Shown one piece after another: positions 50,549 through 59,775 of a stretch of DNA of 64,000 bases. Numbering within the stretch: position 1 is the first letter of the stretch; every line of letters starts with the position of its first letter. The stretch comes from Nocardioides jiangsuensis. GTDB taxonomy: Bacteria > Actinomycetota > Actinomycetes > Propionibacteriales > Nocardioidaceae. A program made the translations under genes and the position numbers. Where the stretch lies: contig NZ_JAIEZQ010000002.1 in NCBI RefSeq assembly GCF_019679455.1, forward strand, positions 372,001-436,000. Direction: 5' to 3'. Under the pieces are notes generated by a model, which was not told where the DNA came from, searched no databases, and saw only the letters and a list, made by a program, of their open reading frames with translations.

Positions 50549-51493
50549 GTGACCGACGCGCACCAGGTACAGGAACAGCTCGAGCGGGCCGCGGCCGCAC
50601 GGCTCGAGCACGCCCAGCTCAGGCAGCGGCTCGAGGGCTCCGTGCCGCACCTGCACGACCTCGAGAACCGGGTGGCCGAGCTCCGGCAGCGGCTCCAGGT
50701 GGAGACCGCCGACGTCGAGAAGCTGGAGTCGTTCTCGCCCACCAAGGCGTGGGCGGTGCTGAAGGGCTCGCACGCCGCCGACCTCGACCGGGAGAGCGCG
50801 GAGCGGGAGGCCGCCCGCTACGCGGTGGCCGAGGCGGAGGCCCGCCGCGACTCGATCACGAGAGACCGCGCCGCGCTGCAGAGCCGGCTGGCGGAGCTCG
50901 GCGACGTCGAGACGCAGTACCAGCAGGCCGTCGCGGCCAAGGAGGCCTGGCTCGCCGAGCACGACGCCGAGCGGGCCGCGCCGCTGGCCGAGATCGCCGA
51001 GCGCCGCGGTGAGCTGGAGGCGCTGGACCGGGAGGCGCGCGAGGCGCACGACGCCGGCCGGGTCGCCCACGAGCTCCTGTCGCAGGCGTCGGCGATGCTC
51101 GGCAGCGCCGGCTCGTGGTCCACGTGGGACGCGTTCGGCGGGGGAGGGCTGCTGACCGACATGATGAAGTACGAGAAGGTCGACCGCGCCACCGAGCTGC
51201 TCCGCCGCGCGGACCTCGCGCTGGCCGCGTTCTCCCGCGAGCTGGCCGACGTACACCTGCCCGAGGTGCGCGGCGTCCAGGTCGACCAGATGATGCGCAC
51301 CTTCGACGTCTGGTTCGACAACATCTTCAGCGACATGGCGGTCCGGTCCCGGATCCAGGACGCCGCGGCCCGGGTCGGGCAGGCGCTGGGCCAGGTGGAG
51401 CAGGCCCTGGGTGCGCTGGACCGAAAGATCCGCGACCTCGCCCGCGAGCGCGCCGCCCTCGACGTACGGCGCGAGGAGCTGCTGCTCACCTGA
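50549..51493 (+). CDS. coiled-coil protein with a GG(G)L-D-K-D core motif
   Basis: A 314-aa soluble protein. Long coiled coils (about 5-60, 75-175 and 275-314) flank a central region, GSWSTWDAFGGGGLLTDMMK followed by YEKVDRATELLRRAD, which looks like the conserved core seen in uncharacterised proteins of many bacteria; I recall no established function. It has no membrane segment. The leaderless start and divergent position from an envelope transporter operon are the only context. Possible roles are cytoskeletal or envelope-associated, but that is speculation. Confidence 0.78.
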   Translation: MTDAHQVQEQLERAAAARLEHAQLRQRLEGSVPHLHDLENRVAELRQRLQVETADVEKLESFSPTKAWAVLKGSHAADLDRESAEREAARYAVAEAEARRDSITRDRAALQSRLAELGDVETQYQQAVAAKEAWLAEHDAERAAPLAEIAERRGELEALDREAREAHDAGRVAHELLSQASAMLGSAGSWSTWDAFGGGGLLTDMMKYEKVDRATELLRRADLALAAFSRELADVHLPEVRGVQVDQMMRTFDVWFDNIFSDMAVRSRIQDAAARVGQALGQVEQALGALDRKIRDLARERAALDVRREELLLT

Positions 51494-51499
51494 GCCGGT

Positions 51500-51505
51500 T
51501 AGGGT
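51500..51505 (+). promoter_or_regulatory. -10 box of a leaderless promoter (TSUP gene)
   Basis: TAGGGT ends 7 nt before GTG 51513. Confidence 0.5.
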
Positions 51506-51512
51506 TCACCGG

Positions 51513-52298
51513 GTGGACGACCCGTCACTGTGGACCCTGGTGCTGCTCGGGCTCGCCGGCCTCCTCGCCGGGTGGGTCGACGCGGTCGTCGGCGGCGGCG
51601 GTCTCGTCCAGCTGCCCGCGCTGGTGATCGGGCTCCCCGGAGCCTCGCCGGTGCAGATCCTGGCCACGAACAAGCTCGGGTCGGTCTGCGGTACGACGGT
51701 CAGCTCGATGACCTACTACCGGAGGGTCCGGCCGGACCCGCGGACCTTCGTTCCACTGATGGTGCTGGCGTTCTGCGGGTCGGCCGCGGGTGCCGTCGTC
51801 GCTTCGAGCATCCCGAAGCAGGCGTTCTACCCGATCATCCTCGTGGTGCTCGTCCTGGTCGGCGCCTACACGCTGCTGCGCCCGTCCATCGGCCACGTCA
51901 CCGAGCTGCGCTTCGCCGGGCACCACCACACGCTCGCGGCGATGGTGGCCGGGGCGGTGATCGGCTTCTACGACGGCGCGCTCGGCCCGGGGACAGGCTC
52001 GTTCTTCGTCTTCGCCCTGGTCGGGCTGCTCGGCTACAGCTTCCTCGAGGCCTCCGCGAAGGCCCGGATCGCGAACTGGGCCACGAACGTGGCGGCGCTG
52101 TGCGTATTCATCCCGCAGGGCGCGGTGCTGTGGAAGATCGGGCTCGTCGTCGGGGGCGCGAACCTGGTCGGCGGCTACCTCGGCGCCCGCACGGCGGTGG
52201 CGCGCGGCGCCCGCTTCGTCCGCGTCGTGTTCATCGGGGTGGTCGGCGCGTTCACGCTCAAGATCGGCTACGACGTCGTCCGGGCCTGGCTCGGCTGA
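51513..52298 (+). CDS. TSUP/TauE-SafE family permease
   Basis: A 261-aa membrane protein with about eight spans and two homologous halves, including GWVDAVVGGGGLVQLPALV and the equivalent GFYDGALGPGTGSFFVFALV in the second half. The family exports sulfite, sulfoacetate or related organosulfur anions; the exact substrate is not assignable. GTG 51513 is favoured by the -10 box; the frame is open further back into the coiled-coil gene. Confidence 0.88.
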   Translation: MDDPSLWTLVLLGLAGLLAGWVDAVVGGGGLVQLPALVIGLPGASPVQILATNKLGSVCGTTVSSMTYYRRVRPDPRTFVPLMVLAFCGSAAGAVVASSIPKQAFYPIILVVLVLVGAYTLLRPSIGHVTELRFAGHHHTLAAMVAGAVIGFYDGALGPGTGSFFVFALVGLLGYSFLEASAKARIANWATNVAALCVFIPQGAVLWKIGLVVGGANLVGGYLGARTAVARGARFVRVVFIGVVGAFTLKIGYDVVRAWLG

Positions 52299-52302
52299 TC
52301 CG

Positions 52303-52938
52303 GTGGAGCCCGTCACGTCGTACCGCACCGTGGCCCGCCCCGCGGTCGCCGAGACCGAGGTGAAGCGCTCCCGGTTCCTGTGCCGGGTCGAGCCGGTGAC
52401 CACCGAGGACGAGGCCCGCGCCGTGGTCGAGCGGGCGCGCAAGGAGCACTGGGACGCCCGGCACCACTGCTCGGCCTTCGTGCTCGGCCCGGATGCGCAG
52501 GTGCAGCGCTCCAGCGATGACGGGGAGCCGTCCGGCACCGCCGGCGCCCCGATGCTCGAGGTGCTGCGCGGCCGGGAGCTCAGCGACGTGGTCGCGGTGG
52601 TCACGCGCTACTTCGGCGGCGTCCTGCTCGGGGCCGGCGGGCTGGTCCGCGCGTACTCCGACGCTGTTCGGGCCGGCCTCGACGAGGCCGGGGTGCTCGA
52701 GCGCCGGCTGCTGGAGCTGTACAACGTGGTGGTGGACCACGCGGACGCGGGGAGGCTGGAGAACGCGCTGCGCGGCCGCGACGTCGTGGTGCTCGGCGTG
52801 GAGTACGGCGCCGCGGCCACCCTGCGCACCGCCGTACCGGCCGACGCCGCAGACCTGCTCCCCGCGGTGCTCGCCGAGCTCACCGGCGGGACCGCGACGG
52901 CCCGGCCCGCCGGCACCGCGTGGGTCGACGCCGGCTGA
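52303..52938 (+). CDS. YigZ/IMPACT-family protein
   Basis: A 211-aa protein with the UPF0029/IMPACT N-terminal domain (KRSRFLCRVEPV, DARHHCSAFVLG, SDDGEPSGTAGAPML, VTRYFGGVLLGAGGLVRAY). The SDDGEP-GTAG motif is diagnostic. The second domain is a ferredoxin-like fold. Homologues bind translation factors or nucleic acids, function uncertain. It begins 4 bp after the TSUP gene stop, so the two are probably cotranscribed. Confidence 0.9.
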   Translation: MEPVTSYRTVARPAVAETEVKRSRFLCRVEPVTTEDEARAVVERARKEHWDARHHCSAFVLGPDAQVQRSSDDGEPSGTAGAPMLEVLRGRELSDVVAVVTRYFGGVLLGAGGLVRAYSDAVRAGLDEAGVLERRLLELYNVVVDHADAGRLENALRGRDVVVLGVEYGAAATLRTAVPADAADLLPAVLAELTGGTATARPAGTAWVDAG

Positions 52939-53147
52939 CTCAGGCCCCGCCGTTCGGACGTGCAGTCGGGCCCGCAGCTGTCCGGTATGGCCCGATTGGT
53001 CGCATCTGCGCGGCGGAAGTGCACGTCGCTGCGGTCGTGCGGCACGGGACCTCTGCCCCTGTGCCGCCCCCGTCGCGGGTGCGACGGTGGAGATGACCGG
53101 GCGCGCTCGGTTCCGGGCGCCCCTGAGACGAGAGGCGGGTGCCGCAC

Positions 53148-53939
53148 ATGGGCGACTACGTCGACATCGGTCCTGTGCACATGTGGTACGAGACGCGGGG
53201 GACCGGCGAGCCGCTGGTCCTGCTGCACGGCGGCCTGGACACCAACGCGTCCTGGGGAGCGCAGCTCGACCCGCTCGCCGCGCACTTCCGGGTGGTCGCG
53301 CCCGAGCGCCGCGGGCACGGGCACACGCCCGACGTCGAGGGACCGCTGTCGTACCGGACGATGACGGACGACCTCGCGCGGTTCGTCGACAAGGCGATCG
53401 GGGCGCCGGTGCACGTGGTGGGGTGGAGCGACGGCGCGATCGTGGGGGTCATGCTCGCCCTCGCGCGGCCCGACCTGGTGCGCAAGCTCGTGCTGATCGG
53501 CGTGAACGTCGACGTGGCGGCGTACGTCCCGCAGTTCGCGGAGGTCGCGCGGCTGCCGGCCGACAGTCCGGAGTTCCACCCGTTCCGCGCGGTCTACGAG
53601 GCGGTGTCGCCGGACGGGCCGGAGCACTGGCCGGTGGTGTTCGAGAAGGTGACGAGCATGTGGCGGGCCGAGCCGCAGCTCCCGCTCGCCGACCTGGGCG
53701 CGGTGCGGGCGCGCACGCTGGTGATGGTCGGGGACGACGACGTGATCAGCCTCGAGCACACGGTCGCGGTCTACCGCGCCATCCCGGACGCCGAGCTCGC
53801 GGTCATTCCCGGCGCCTCGCACGTCGCGGCGATGGAGAAGCCGGACCTGGTGAACACGATCCTGCTCGACTTCCTGCGGCGCGACGCGTCACCCACCGTG
53901 ATGCCGGTACGGCGGGCCGCGACGACCGCCCACGCCTGA
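53148..53939 (+). CDS. alpha/beta hydrolase
   Basis: A 263-aa alpha/beta hydrolase with oxyanion segment LLHGGLDTN, nucleophile Ser94 in GWSDG, acid in VGDDDVISLEH and catalytic His in GASHVAAME. Closest in feel to esterase/lactonase-like proteins, substrate unknown. ATG 53148 is used; GTG 53139 is possible since an AGAGG lies at 53131. The 209-bp gap upstream shows no gene. Confidence 0.88.
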   Translation: MGDYVDIGPVHMWYETRGTGEPLVLLHGGLDTNASWGAQLDPLAAHFRVVAPERRGHGHTPDVEGPLSYRTMTDDLARFVDKAIGAPVHVVGWSDGAIVGVMLALARPDLVRKLVLIGVNVDVAAYVPQFAEVARLPADSPEFHPFRAVYEAVSPDGPEHWPVVFEKVTSMWRAEPQLPLADLGAVRARTLVMVGDDDVISLEHTVAVYRAIPDAELAVIPGASHVAAMEKPDLVNTILLDFLRRDASPTVMPVRRAATTAHA

Positions 53940-54067
53940 CTCGACGCGCCTCCGGGCTCGCCCGGGCGGACTATGGCCGCTCTCGCGGGGGCGGCGTAGC
54001 GTCGCAGCCCAGGGAGCCCCGGGACTCCGGGTCCGTCGACTCCGTGGACCCCAGGGAGGGATCACCG

Positions 54068-54364
54068 ATGTCCGCATTCGTCCAGCTCATCGAGTTCACC
54101 ACGTCCAAGTTCGACGAGATGGAGAAGTTCAACGACGAGTGGCGTGAGCGCTACCCCGAGCGGGGCTACAACTGGTTGGTCATGACCGCGGACAGGGACA
54201 AGCCGGGTGCCTACGTCACCATGGTGAGCTTCGACTCGTTCGACGCCGCGATGAAGAACTCCGAGGACCCCCGCACCACCGAGTTCGCCGAGAAGATGGC
54301 CGAGCTGACGGATGCGCCACCGGTCTTCCGGAACCTCGACGTGGTGCGCACCGAGGGCACGTAG
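54068..54364 (+). CDS. small dimeric alpha/beta-barrel-like protein
   Basis: A 98-aa protein (MSAFVQLIEFTTSKFDEM at the N-terminus, GAYVTMVSFDSFDAAMKNSE in the middle) with the pattern of a ferredoxin-like dimeric barrel, as in antibiotic-biosynthesis-monooxygenase-type stress proteins. No enzymatic residues are evident. AGGGAGGGA precedes ATG 54068. It converges with the YCII gene 18 bp away. Confidence 0.75.
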   Translation: MSAFVQLIEFTTSKFDEMEKFNDEWRERYPERGYNWLVMTADRDKPGAYVTMVSFDSFDAAMKNSEDPRTTEFAEKMAELTDAPPVFRNLDVVRTEGT

Positions 54365-54382
54365 CGCGCTACGCGTGCCTCA

Positions 54383-54742
54383 TTACCGGGTGTCGGGCAG
54401 CGGCTTGAACCGGCGAACCTCCTGTGGCCAGCCGCACGCTTCCGCGACCTTGCCGGCCCACATCTTGGCGGCCTCCTCGTCGGCCACGTCCACCACGGTG
54501 AGCCCGCCCAGGAACTCCTTGGTCTCGACGTAGGGCCCGTCGGTGAACGTCAACGTGCCGGTGGTCGCGTCAGCGCTGAAGACCGGGCCGTCCTCCTCCT
54601 CCAGTCCCCCGGCGAACACGTACACGCCAGCAGCCTTCATCTCGTTCACGACCGCCATCCCGAGCGGCCCGCGGGCGCGAAACCACTCCTCGCTGTGGTC
54701 GCCCACCCACTGCTGGTTGAAGTAGATGAGGTACTCGGTCAT
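54383..54742 (-). CDS. YCII-related (DGPF) domain protein
   Basis: A 119-aa YCII-like protein with the motif TFTDGPYVETKEFLGGLTVV, the DGPF signature that often accompanies sigma factors of the ECF41 type, though none lies in this window. The fold is a ferredoxin-like dimeric barrel with a conserved His/Asp site of unknown activity. It stands alone, followed upstream by msrA on the same strand at a 107-bp distance. Confidence 0.87.
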   Translation of the reverse strand: MTEYLIYFNQQWVGDHSEEWFRARGPLGMAVVNEMKAAGVYVFAGGLEEEDGPVFSADATTGTLTFTDGPYVETKEFLGGLTVVDVADEEAAKMWAGKVAEACGWPQEVRRFKPLPDTR

Positions 54743-54849
54743 GTCTGCTCCTCGTGTCAGTCGCGGACCCGGTGTCCGCCTCTACTTCTACTCCACGAAC
54801 GGCGGCAGCCGGATCCGACAGCGGGCAGCAGGTTTCTCCGACCCGGCGG

Positions 54850-55503
54850 TCAGACCCCGGCCGGGAACGGGACCCCGGTCGCCGAGTGGCAGCGGTAGCC
54901 GTTCGGGACCTTCACCAGGTACTGCTGGTGGTGGTCCTCGGCGTAGTAGTACGTCGGCGCCGGCTTGATCTCGGTGGTGATGGGGCCGTAGCCGCGCTGC
55001 GCGAGCACCGGCTCGTACGCCGTGGTCAGCTCGCGGGCCACCCGCTCCTGCTCGGGGCTGAAGGTGTAGATCGCCGAGCGGTACTGCGTGCCGACGTCGT
55101 TGCCCTGGCGCATGCCCTGGGTCGGGTCGTGGAACTCGTAGAACGCCTTGACGAGGTCGCCGTACGACACCGTGGCCGGGTCGAAGACCACGCGGACCGC
55201 CTCGGTGTGCCCGGTGCGGCCGCTGCAGACCTCCTCGTACGACGGGTTCGGCGTGGTGCCGCCGGCGTACCCGACGGAGGTGGACCACACGCCCGGCATC
55301 TGCCAGAAGACCTCCTCGGCGCCCCAGAAGCAGCCGAGCCCGAACAGCGCGACCTGGTGGCCGTCGGGGATGTTGCTCTCGTCGGTGACCAGCGGGGCGT
55401 CCAGCACGAGGTGCCGGGGCGCCAGCGCGAAGGGACGTTCGGGACGGCCGGGCAGGGCCTCGTCAGCGGTCGGGATCTCCTGCTTGTGACGGTTGAACAG
55501 CAC
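54850..55503 (-). CDS. msrA: peptide methionine-S-sulfoxide reductase
   Basis: A 217-aa repair enzyme that reduces the S-epimer of methionine sulfoxide. The catalytic motif is GCFWG with Cys58; YRSAIYTFSPEQ and the C-terminal YHQQYL-like EDHHQQYLVK are conserved. GTG 55503 follows GAAGGAG 6-7 nt upstream. A cysteine near the C-terminus (YRCHS) may resolve the sulfenic acid. Divergent from metB across 132 bp. Confidence 0.94.
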   Translation of the reverse strand: MLFNRHKQEIPTADEALPGRPERPFALAPRHLVLDAPLVTDESNIPDGHQVALFGLGCFWGAEEVFWQMPGVWSTSVGYAGGTTPNPSYEEVCSGRTGHTEAVRVVFDPATVSYGDLVKAFYEFHDPTQGMRQGNDVGTQYRSAIYTFSPEQERVARELTTAYEPVLAQRGYGPITTEIKPAPTYYYAEDHHQQYLVKVPNGYRCHSATGVPFPAGV

Positions 55504-55622
55504 CTGCGGCTCCTTCGCGACGGGACGTTCTCGAGTCTGTCACCCGCTCCAACGCCGCCGGCTCGCGGAACCTTCCCGGCGGTGCCGCCACGGGGCACGT
55601 CGCCCGGCCCGCCGTCGCGGTC

Positions 55623-55628
55623 TAGGCT
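55623..55628 (+). promoter_or_regulatory. -10 box of a leaderless promoter (metB)
   Basis: TAGGCT ends 7 nt before GTG 55636. Confidence 0.5.
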
Positions 55629-55635
55629 CAGCCGG

Positions 55636-56808
55636 GTGAGCGAACAGACCCAGGCAGACACCGAGAAGGCGGCGGGCTTCGAGACCCGCGCGATCCACGC
55701 GGGCTACGATCCGGACCCGATGACCGGTGCGGTGATCCCGCCGATCTACGCGACCAGCACCTACAAGCAGGACGGCGTCGGCGGCATGCGCGGGGGCTAC
55801 GAGTACTCCCGCTCCGCGAACCCGACCCGCACCGCGCTCGAGGGCTGCCTCGCCGCGCTGGAGCAGGGGGAACGCGCCTTCGCCTTCGCCAGCGGCCTCG
55901 CGGCCGAGGACACCCTGCTGCGGGCGCTGTGCAAGCCCGGCGACCACGTGGTCATCCCCGACGACGCGTACGGCGGCACCTACCGGCTGTTCGCGAAGGT
56001 GGAGCAGCCCTGGGGCCTCGAGTACACGCCCGCCCAGGTCGCTGACGTCGACGCCGTGCGGGCGGCGATCCAGCCCGGCCGGACCAGGATCGTGTGGGTC
56101 GAGACGCCGACCAACCCGCTGCTCAACGTCGCCGACATCGAGGCGATCGCCGCCGTCGCGCACGAGGCCGGTGCCCTGCTCGTGGTGGACAACACGTTCG
56201 CGTCGCCGTACCTCCAGCAGCCGCTGAGCCTCGGTGCCGACGTCGTCGTGCACTCGACCACGAAGTACTGCGGCGGGCACTCCGACGTGGTCGGCGGCGC
56301 GCTCGTCGTCAAGGACCTCGAGGTCGCGGAGAAGGTCGGCTTCCACCAGAACTCGATCGGCGCGGTCGCCGGGCCGTTCGACGCCTGGCTCGTGCTGCGC
56401 GGGCTCAAGACCCTCGGCATCCGGATGGACCGGCACTGCGACAACGCCGAGCGGGTCGTCGCGTTCCTGAAGGACCACCCGGCCGTGTCGCAGGTGATCT
56501 ACCCCGGCCTCGAGGAGCACCCCGGCCACGAGGTCGCGAGCCGGCAGATGAAGCGGTACGGCGGCATCGTCTCCTTCCGCCTCCACGCCGGCGAGCAGAA
56601 GGCCCTTGACACCTGCGCCAGGGCCACGGTGTTCACCCTGGGCGAGTCCCTCGGCGGCGTCGAGTCGCTGATCGAGCACCCGGGCCGGATGACGCACGCC
56701 TCGGTGGCCGGGACCGACCTCGAGGTGCCCGCGGACCTGATCCGGCTCAGCGTCGGCATCGAGACGGTCGAGGACCTGATCGCCGACCTGGACCAGGCCC
56801 TGGCGTGA
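55636..56808 (+). CDS. metB: cystathionine gamma-synthase / gamma-lyase family
   Basis: A 390-aa PLP enzyme of the Cys/Met metabolism family. The PLP lysine is Lys210 in HSTTKYCGGHSD; SRSANPTR and VETPTNPLLN are family signatures. In actinobacteria the orthologue (Rv1079) acts in transsulfuration with Cbs, as synthase or lyase; direction cannot be read from the sequence. The length equals the family's. No SAM riboswitch is visible in the divergent region. Confidence 0.93.
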   Translation: MSEQTQADTEKAAGFETRAIHAGYDPDPMTGAVIPPIYATSTYKQDGVGGMRGGYEYSRSANPTRTALEGCLAALEQGERAFAFASGLAAEDTLLRALCKPGDHVVIPDDAYGGTYRLFAKVEQPWGLEYTPAQVADVDAVRAAIQPGRTRIVWVETPTNPLLNVADIEAIAAVAHEAGALLVVDNTFASPYLQQPLSLGADVVVHSTTKYCGGHSDVVGGALVVKDLEVAEKVGFHQNSIGAVAGPFDAWLVLRGLKTLGIRMDRHCDNAERVVAFLKDHPAVSQVIYPGLEEHPGHEVASRQMKRYGGIVSFRLHAGEQKALDTCARATVFTLGESLGGVESLIEHPGRMTHASVAGTDLEVPADLIRLSVGIETVEDLIADLDQALA

Positions 56809-56968
56809 CCGCGCGGGTGGCGGCGGCGTCGGTCGGCCGACCGGCTGCTCACCGGCGAGCGGCTTGCCTACCATCCGGCCTCGCTGCGCTCGGCCTCCCG
56901 CCAGGCCCGACCACGGCTGCGCCGCCCGCCGGCGCTCCGCCGGTCGACCCGCCGGCCGACGCGTCGCC

Positions 56969-58339
56969 GTGCTGATCGCCTGCGTCGACTTCGGGTCGAC
57001 GTTCACGAAGGCGGCGCTGGTGGAGGTGCGGACCGGGGAGCTGGTCGCGACCGCGAGCCACCGGACGACGATCGACACCGACGTGCTCGACGGCTGGGAC
57101 GCCTGTCTCGAGCAGCTGTGCGCGGTGGAGCCGAAGGCGCGGAGGGCGCGGGTGCTCGCCTGCTCGTCCGCGGGCGGGGGTCTGCGGATCGGCGTGGTGG
57201 GCAACGAGGAGCTGGTCACCGCGGAGGCGGGGCGCCGGGTCGCGCTGTCGAGCGGCGGCCGGGTGGTGCACGTCGCCAGTGGCGGACTCAGCCCGGCGTC
57301 GCTGGAGGAGCTCACCCGCAGCCGCCCCGACGTGGTCCTGCTGGTCGGCGGGACCGACGGCGGCAACGCCGAGGTGCTGCTGTCCTGTGCCCGGACCCTG
57401 GCCGAGGCGCCCTGGCCGGGCCCGGTCGTGGTGGCCGGGAACGTCGAGGCCCAGCCCGAGGTGGCCGCGCTGCTCGACGGGGCGGGGACGCCGTACGTGC
57501 TCGCGGCCAACGTGGTGCCGCAGATCGGGGTGCTCGCCCCGGACTCCGCACGCGCCGCGATCCGCGAGATGTTCCTGCGCCACGTGATCGGCGGCAAGCA
57601 CCTGTCGCAGCGGGCCGACTTCACCGCGATGGTCCGCGGCGCCACCCCCGACGTGGTGCTCACCGCGGTCGAGCTGCTCGCGCACGGCCTCGACGAGGAG
57701 CACCCCGGCGCCGGTGACGTGGTGGTGGTCGACATCGGCGGCGCGACGACCGACGTGCACTCCGTGGTCGAGCTGGACCCCGAGGACGCCGGCCTCTCGC
57801 GGCAGGTGGTCGCCACCGTCCCGGTCACCCGCACCGTCGAGGGCGACCTCGGCATGCGCTGGAGCGCGGTGTCCACGGTCCAGGAGGGGCTGGCCGCGGA
57901 CGTGCTCCCGGCCGAGCACGCGGACATGCTCGAGCGTGCCGCCGAGGTACGCCACGCCGACCCGTCGTACCTGCCGGACACCCCCGAGGAGACCGCCGTC
58001 GACGAGGCGCTCGCCGCCGCGGCCGTGGCGGTCGCGCTGCGGCGGCACGCCGGGCGGCAGCAGGTCGTGTTCGGACCGGACGGCCGGGTCGTCGAGCGAT
58101 CGGGCAAGGACCTGCGCGAGGTGGACCTGCTCGTCGGCTCCGGAGGCGTGCTGCGCAACAACCCGGCCGAGGTCACCGACCGGCTGCTCGGCTCGGTGGT
58201 CGGGGAGGTGCCCGGGGGCTGGCAGCTGCCGGTCGCGCCCCGGGTCGTGGTGGACCGGGAGTACGTGCTCGCGCCGGCCGGACTGCTCGCCGAGCGACAC
58301 CCCGAGGCGGCGTACCGGCTTCTCGCCCTGCTCCGCTAG
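56969..58339 (+). CDS. MutL/GlmL-like ASKHA ATPase (glutamate mutase accessory family)
   Basis: A 456-aa ATPase of the hsp70-actin superfamily: phosphate loop 1 [15 protein letters not shown] (6-20), phosphate loop 2 [16 protein letters not shown], adenosine motif [11 protein letters not shown]. Family members are encoded beside B12-dependent glutamate or ornithine mutases as reactivation or assembly factors. No mutase subunit is in this window, so the partner is unknown. GTG 56969 is the last start before loop 1 and gives the usual N-terminus. Confidence 0.85.
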   Translation: MLIACVDFGSTFTKAALVEVRTGELVATASHRTTIDTDVLDGWDACLEQLCAVEPKARRARVLACSSAGGGLRIGVVGNEELVTAEAGRRVALSSGGRVVHVASGGLSPASLEELTRSRPDVVLLVGGTDGGNAEVLLSCARTLAEAPWPGPVVVAGNVEAQPEVAALLDGAGTPYVLAANVVPQIGVLAPDSARAAIREMFLRHVIGGKHLSQRADFTAMVRGATPDVVLTAVELLAHGLDEEHPGAGDVVVVDIGGATTDVHSVVELDPEDAGLSRQVVATVPVTRTVEGDLGMRWSAVSTVQEGLAADVLPAEHADMLERAAEVRHADPSYLPDTPEETAVDEALAAAAVAVALRRHAGRQQVVFGPDGRVVERSGKDLREVDLLVGSGGVLRNNPAEVTDRLLGSVVGEVPGGWQLPVAPRVVVDREYVLAPAGLLAERHPEAAYRLLALLR

Positions 58340-58349
58340 GGCGGTCACA

Positions 58350-58355
58350 TACGCT
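58350..58355 (+). promoter_or_regulatory. -10 box of a leaderless promoter (AI-2E gene)
   Basis: TACGCT ends 7 nt before ATG 58363. Confidence 0.45.
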
Positions 58356-58362
58356 GTCGCCC

Positions 58363-59643
58363 ATGGGAGTGGGGAAGCGCATGTCCGGTGGCATGGACAA
58401 GCTGCGCGAGGTCCGGCGGCGCCGTTCCGAGGACCGGTTCGCCGAGCGGTTCGCGACCCAGTTCGCGCAGCAGTGGTCGCAGGTGCGCGCCGAGCGGCAG
58501 CAGGAGGCGCAGGCCGAGCCGCGGATCGATGCCGGCCCCTCGAACTTCAGCCGGGCGCAGGTGCCGTGGGCCGTCGACCTGACCGCGGCCTGGGCCTGGC
58601 GCTTCCTGGTGATCGCGGCCGCGGGCTGGGTGCTGCTGTGGCTCGTGGACCGGTTCTCGGTGATCTTCCTGCCGCTGGTGGTCGCGATGCTGATCACCGC
58701 GCTCGCGAGCCCGCTGGTCGAGCTCGCGGTGCGCGCCGGCCTGCACCGCAAGCTGGTCTCCGGGCTGGTGGTCGTCGGCGGCCTGGCGGCGGTGGTGCTG
58801 GCCCTGACCTTCGTCGGGACCCAGGTCTCCAAGGGCGCCGAGGACCTCGCCAAGCAGGTGGTCACCGGTCTCGAGGAGATCCGCTGGTGGCTGAAGAACG
58901 GCCCGCTGCAGGCCAGCGACTCGCAGATCGACGGCTATATCAAGGCCGCCCAGGACCTGGTCACCAACTCCAACGACGAGATCGTCTCCCGCGTGACCGA
59001 GGTCGGTACGACGATCGGCCACATCATCGCGGGCATCTTCATCGTGCTCTTCGCCTCCTACTTCTTCCTCGCGGACGGGACCCGGATCTGGGCCTGGGTG
59101 GTCCGCCTGTTCCCGCGCGCGGCCCGGGTCCGCACCGACGCCTCCGGCCGGGTGGCCTGGCGCTCGCTGACCCAGTTCGTGAGGGCCACGGTGCTCGTCG
59201 CGTTCGTCGACGCGGTCGGCATCATGCTGGTCGCGATCGTGCTCAAGGTGCCCTTCGCGACGGCGATCGGCGTGCTCGTCTTCCTCGGCGCGTTCATCCC
59301 GATGATCGGCGCGACCCTGTCCGGCTCCGTCGCGGTGCTGGTCGCGCTGGTCGCGCAGGGGCCGATCGTCGCGCTGCTGATGCTGGCCGGCGTGATCGTG
59401 GTGCAGCAGATCGAGGCGCACGTGCTCCAGCCGTTCCTGCTCGGCCGGTTCGTGTCCGTGCACCCGCTCGGCGTCATCGTCGCGATCGGCATGGGCGTGC
59501 TCGTCGCCGGGATCGCCGGCGCCCTGGTCGCCGTACCGCTGGTGGCCGCGCTGAACGCGGTCGCGCAGTACCTGGCGAGCTACTCCGCGGTCGACGCGGA
59601 GCCCGCCCCCACCGAGGTGAGCGGACCCCCGGACACGGCGTGA
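58363..59643 (+). CDS. AI-2E family transporter
   Basis: A 426-aa membrane protein: a charged cytoplasmic N-terminus (1-70), then about eight spans with the family's PF01594 pattern ([20 protein letters not shown], later [15 protein letters not shown] and [17 protein letters not shown]). Members export autoinducer-2, or act as Na+/H+ antiporters; the role here is open. TACGCT before the ATG suggests a leaderless message. A hairpin follows. Confidence 0.9.
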   Translation: MGVGKRMSGGMDKLREVRRRRSEDRFAERFATQFAQQWSQVRAERQQEAQAEPRIDAGPSNFSRAQVPWAVDLTAAWAWRFLVIAAAGWVLLWLVDRFSVIFLPLVVAMLITALASPLVELAVRAGLHRKLVSGLVVVGGLAAVVLALTFVGTQVSKGAEDLAKQVVTGLEEIRWWLKNGPLQASDSQIDGYIKAAQDLVTNSNDEIVSRVTEVGTTIGHIIAGIFIVLFASYFFLADGTRIWAWVVRLFPRAARVRTDASGRVAWRSLTQFVRATVLVAFVDAVGIMLVAIVLKVPFATAIGVLVFLGAFIPMIGATLSGSVAVLVALVAQGPIVALLMLAGVIVVQQIEAHVLQPFLLGRFVSVHPLGVIVAIGMGVLVAGIAGALVAVPLVAALNAVAQYLASYSAVDAEPAPTEVSGPPDTA

Positions 59644-59650
59644 CGGCCAG

Positions 59651-59672
59651 GTCCGGCGAGGGGACGCCGGAC
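59651..59672 (+). terminator. terminator-like hairpin after the AI-2E gene
   Basis: GTCCGGCG (59651-59658) and CGCCGGAC (59665-59672) form a perfect 8-bp stem with a 6-nt loop, 7 bp after the stop codon. It insulates the cox operon. Confidence 0.55.
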
Positions 59673-59686
59673 GGTTGTCAGGGGTG

Positions 59687-59757
59687 GTGCCGCGGGGCAC
59701 ACTGGCAGGCACACGGCCTCGTCTCGGGTCCCGGGGGAACGACCCGGCACTGTGCCG
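59687..59757 (+). promoter_or_regulatory. cox promoter region with GGCAC half-site repeats
   Basis: Two palindromes built on the same half-site: GTGCC-GCGG-GGCAC (59687-59700) and CGGCAC-T-GTGCCG (59745-59757), with a single GGCAC at 59708-59712 between them. TTGTCA at 59675-59680 resembles a -35 box. The second palindrome ends 18 bp before the coxM start. A site for a CO- or redox-responsive regulator is a reasonable inference. Confidence 0.45.
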
Positions 59758-59775
59758 CTCCGAGGGGAGTACCGC

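Noticed and set aside
52939-53147. Possible small gene from ATG 52987
   Set aside because: The frame is Arg/Cys/Pro-rich, has no SD and runs into the hydrolase gene; no family resemblance.
53940-54067. Terminator after the alpha/beta hydrolase gene
   Set aside because: Only a 5-bp stem CCGGG/CCCGG with a 4-nt loop is present, too weak to call.
56809-56968. Palindrome CGGTCGGCCGACCG and GC-rich intergenic sequence after metB
   Set aside because: Short palindromes of this sort are expected by chance at this GC content; no positional support.
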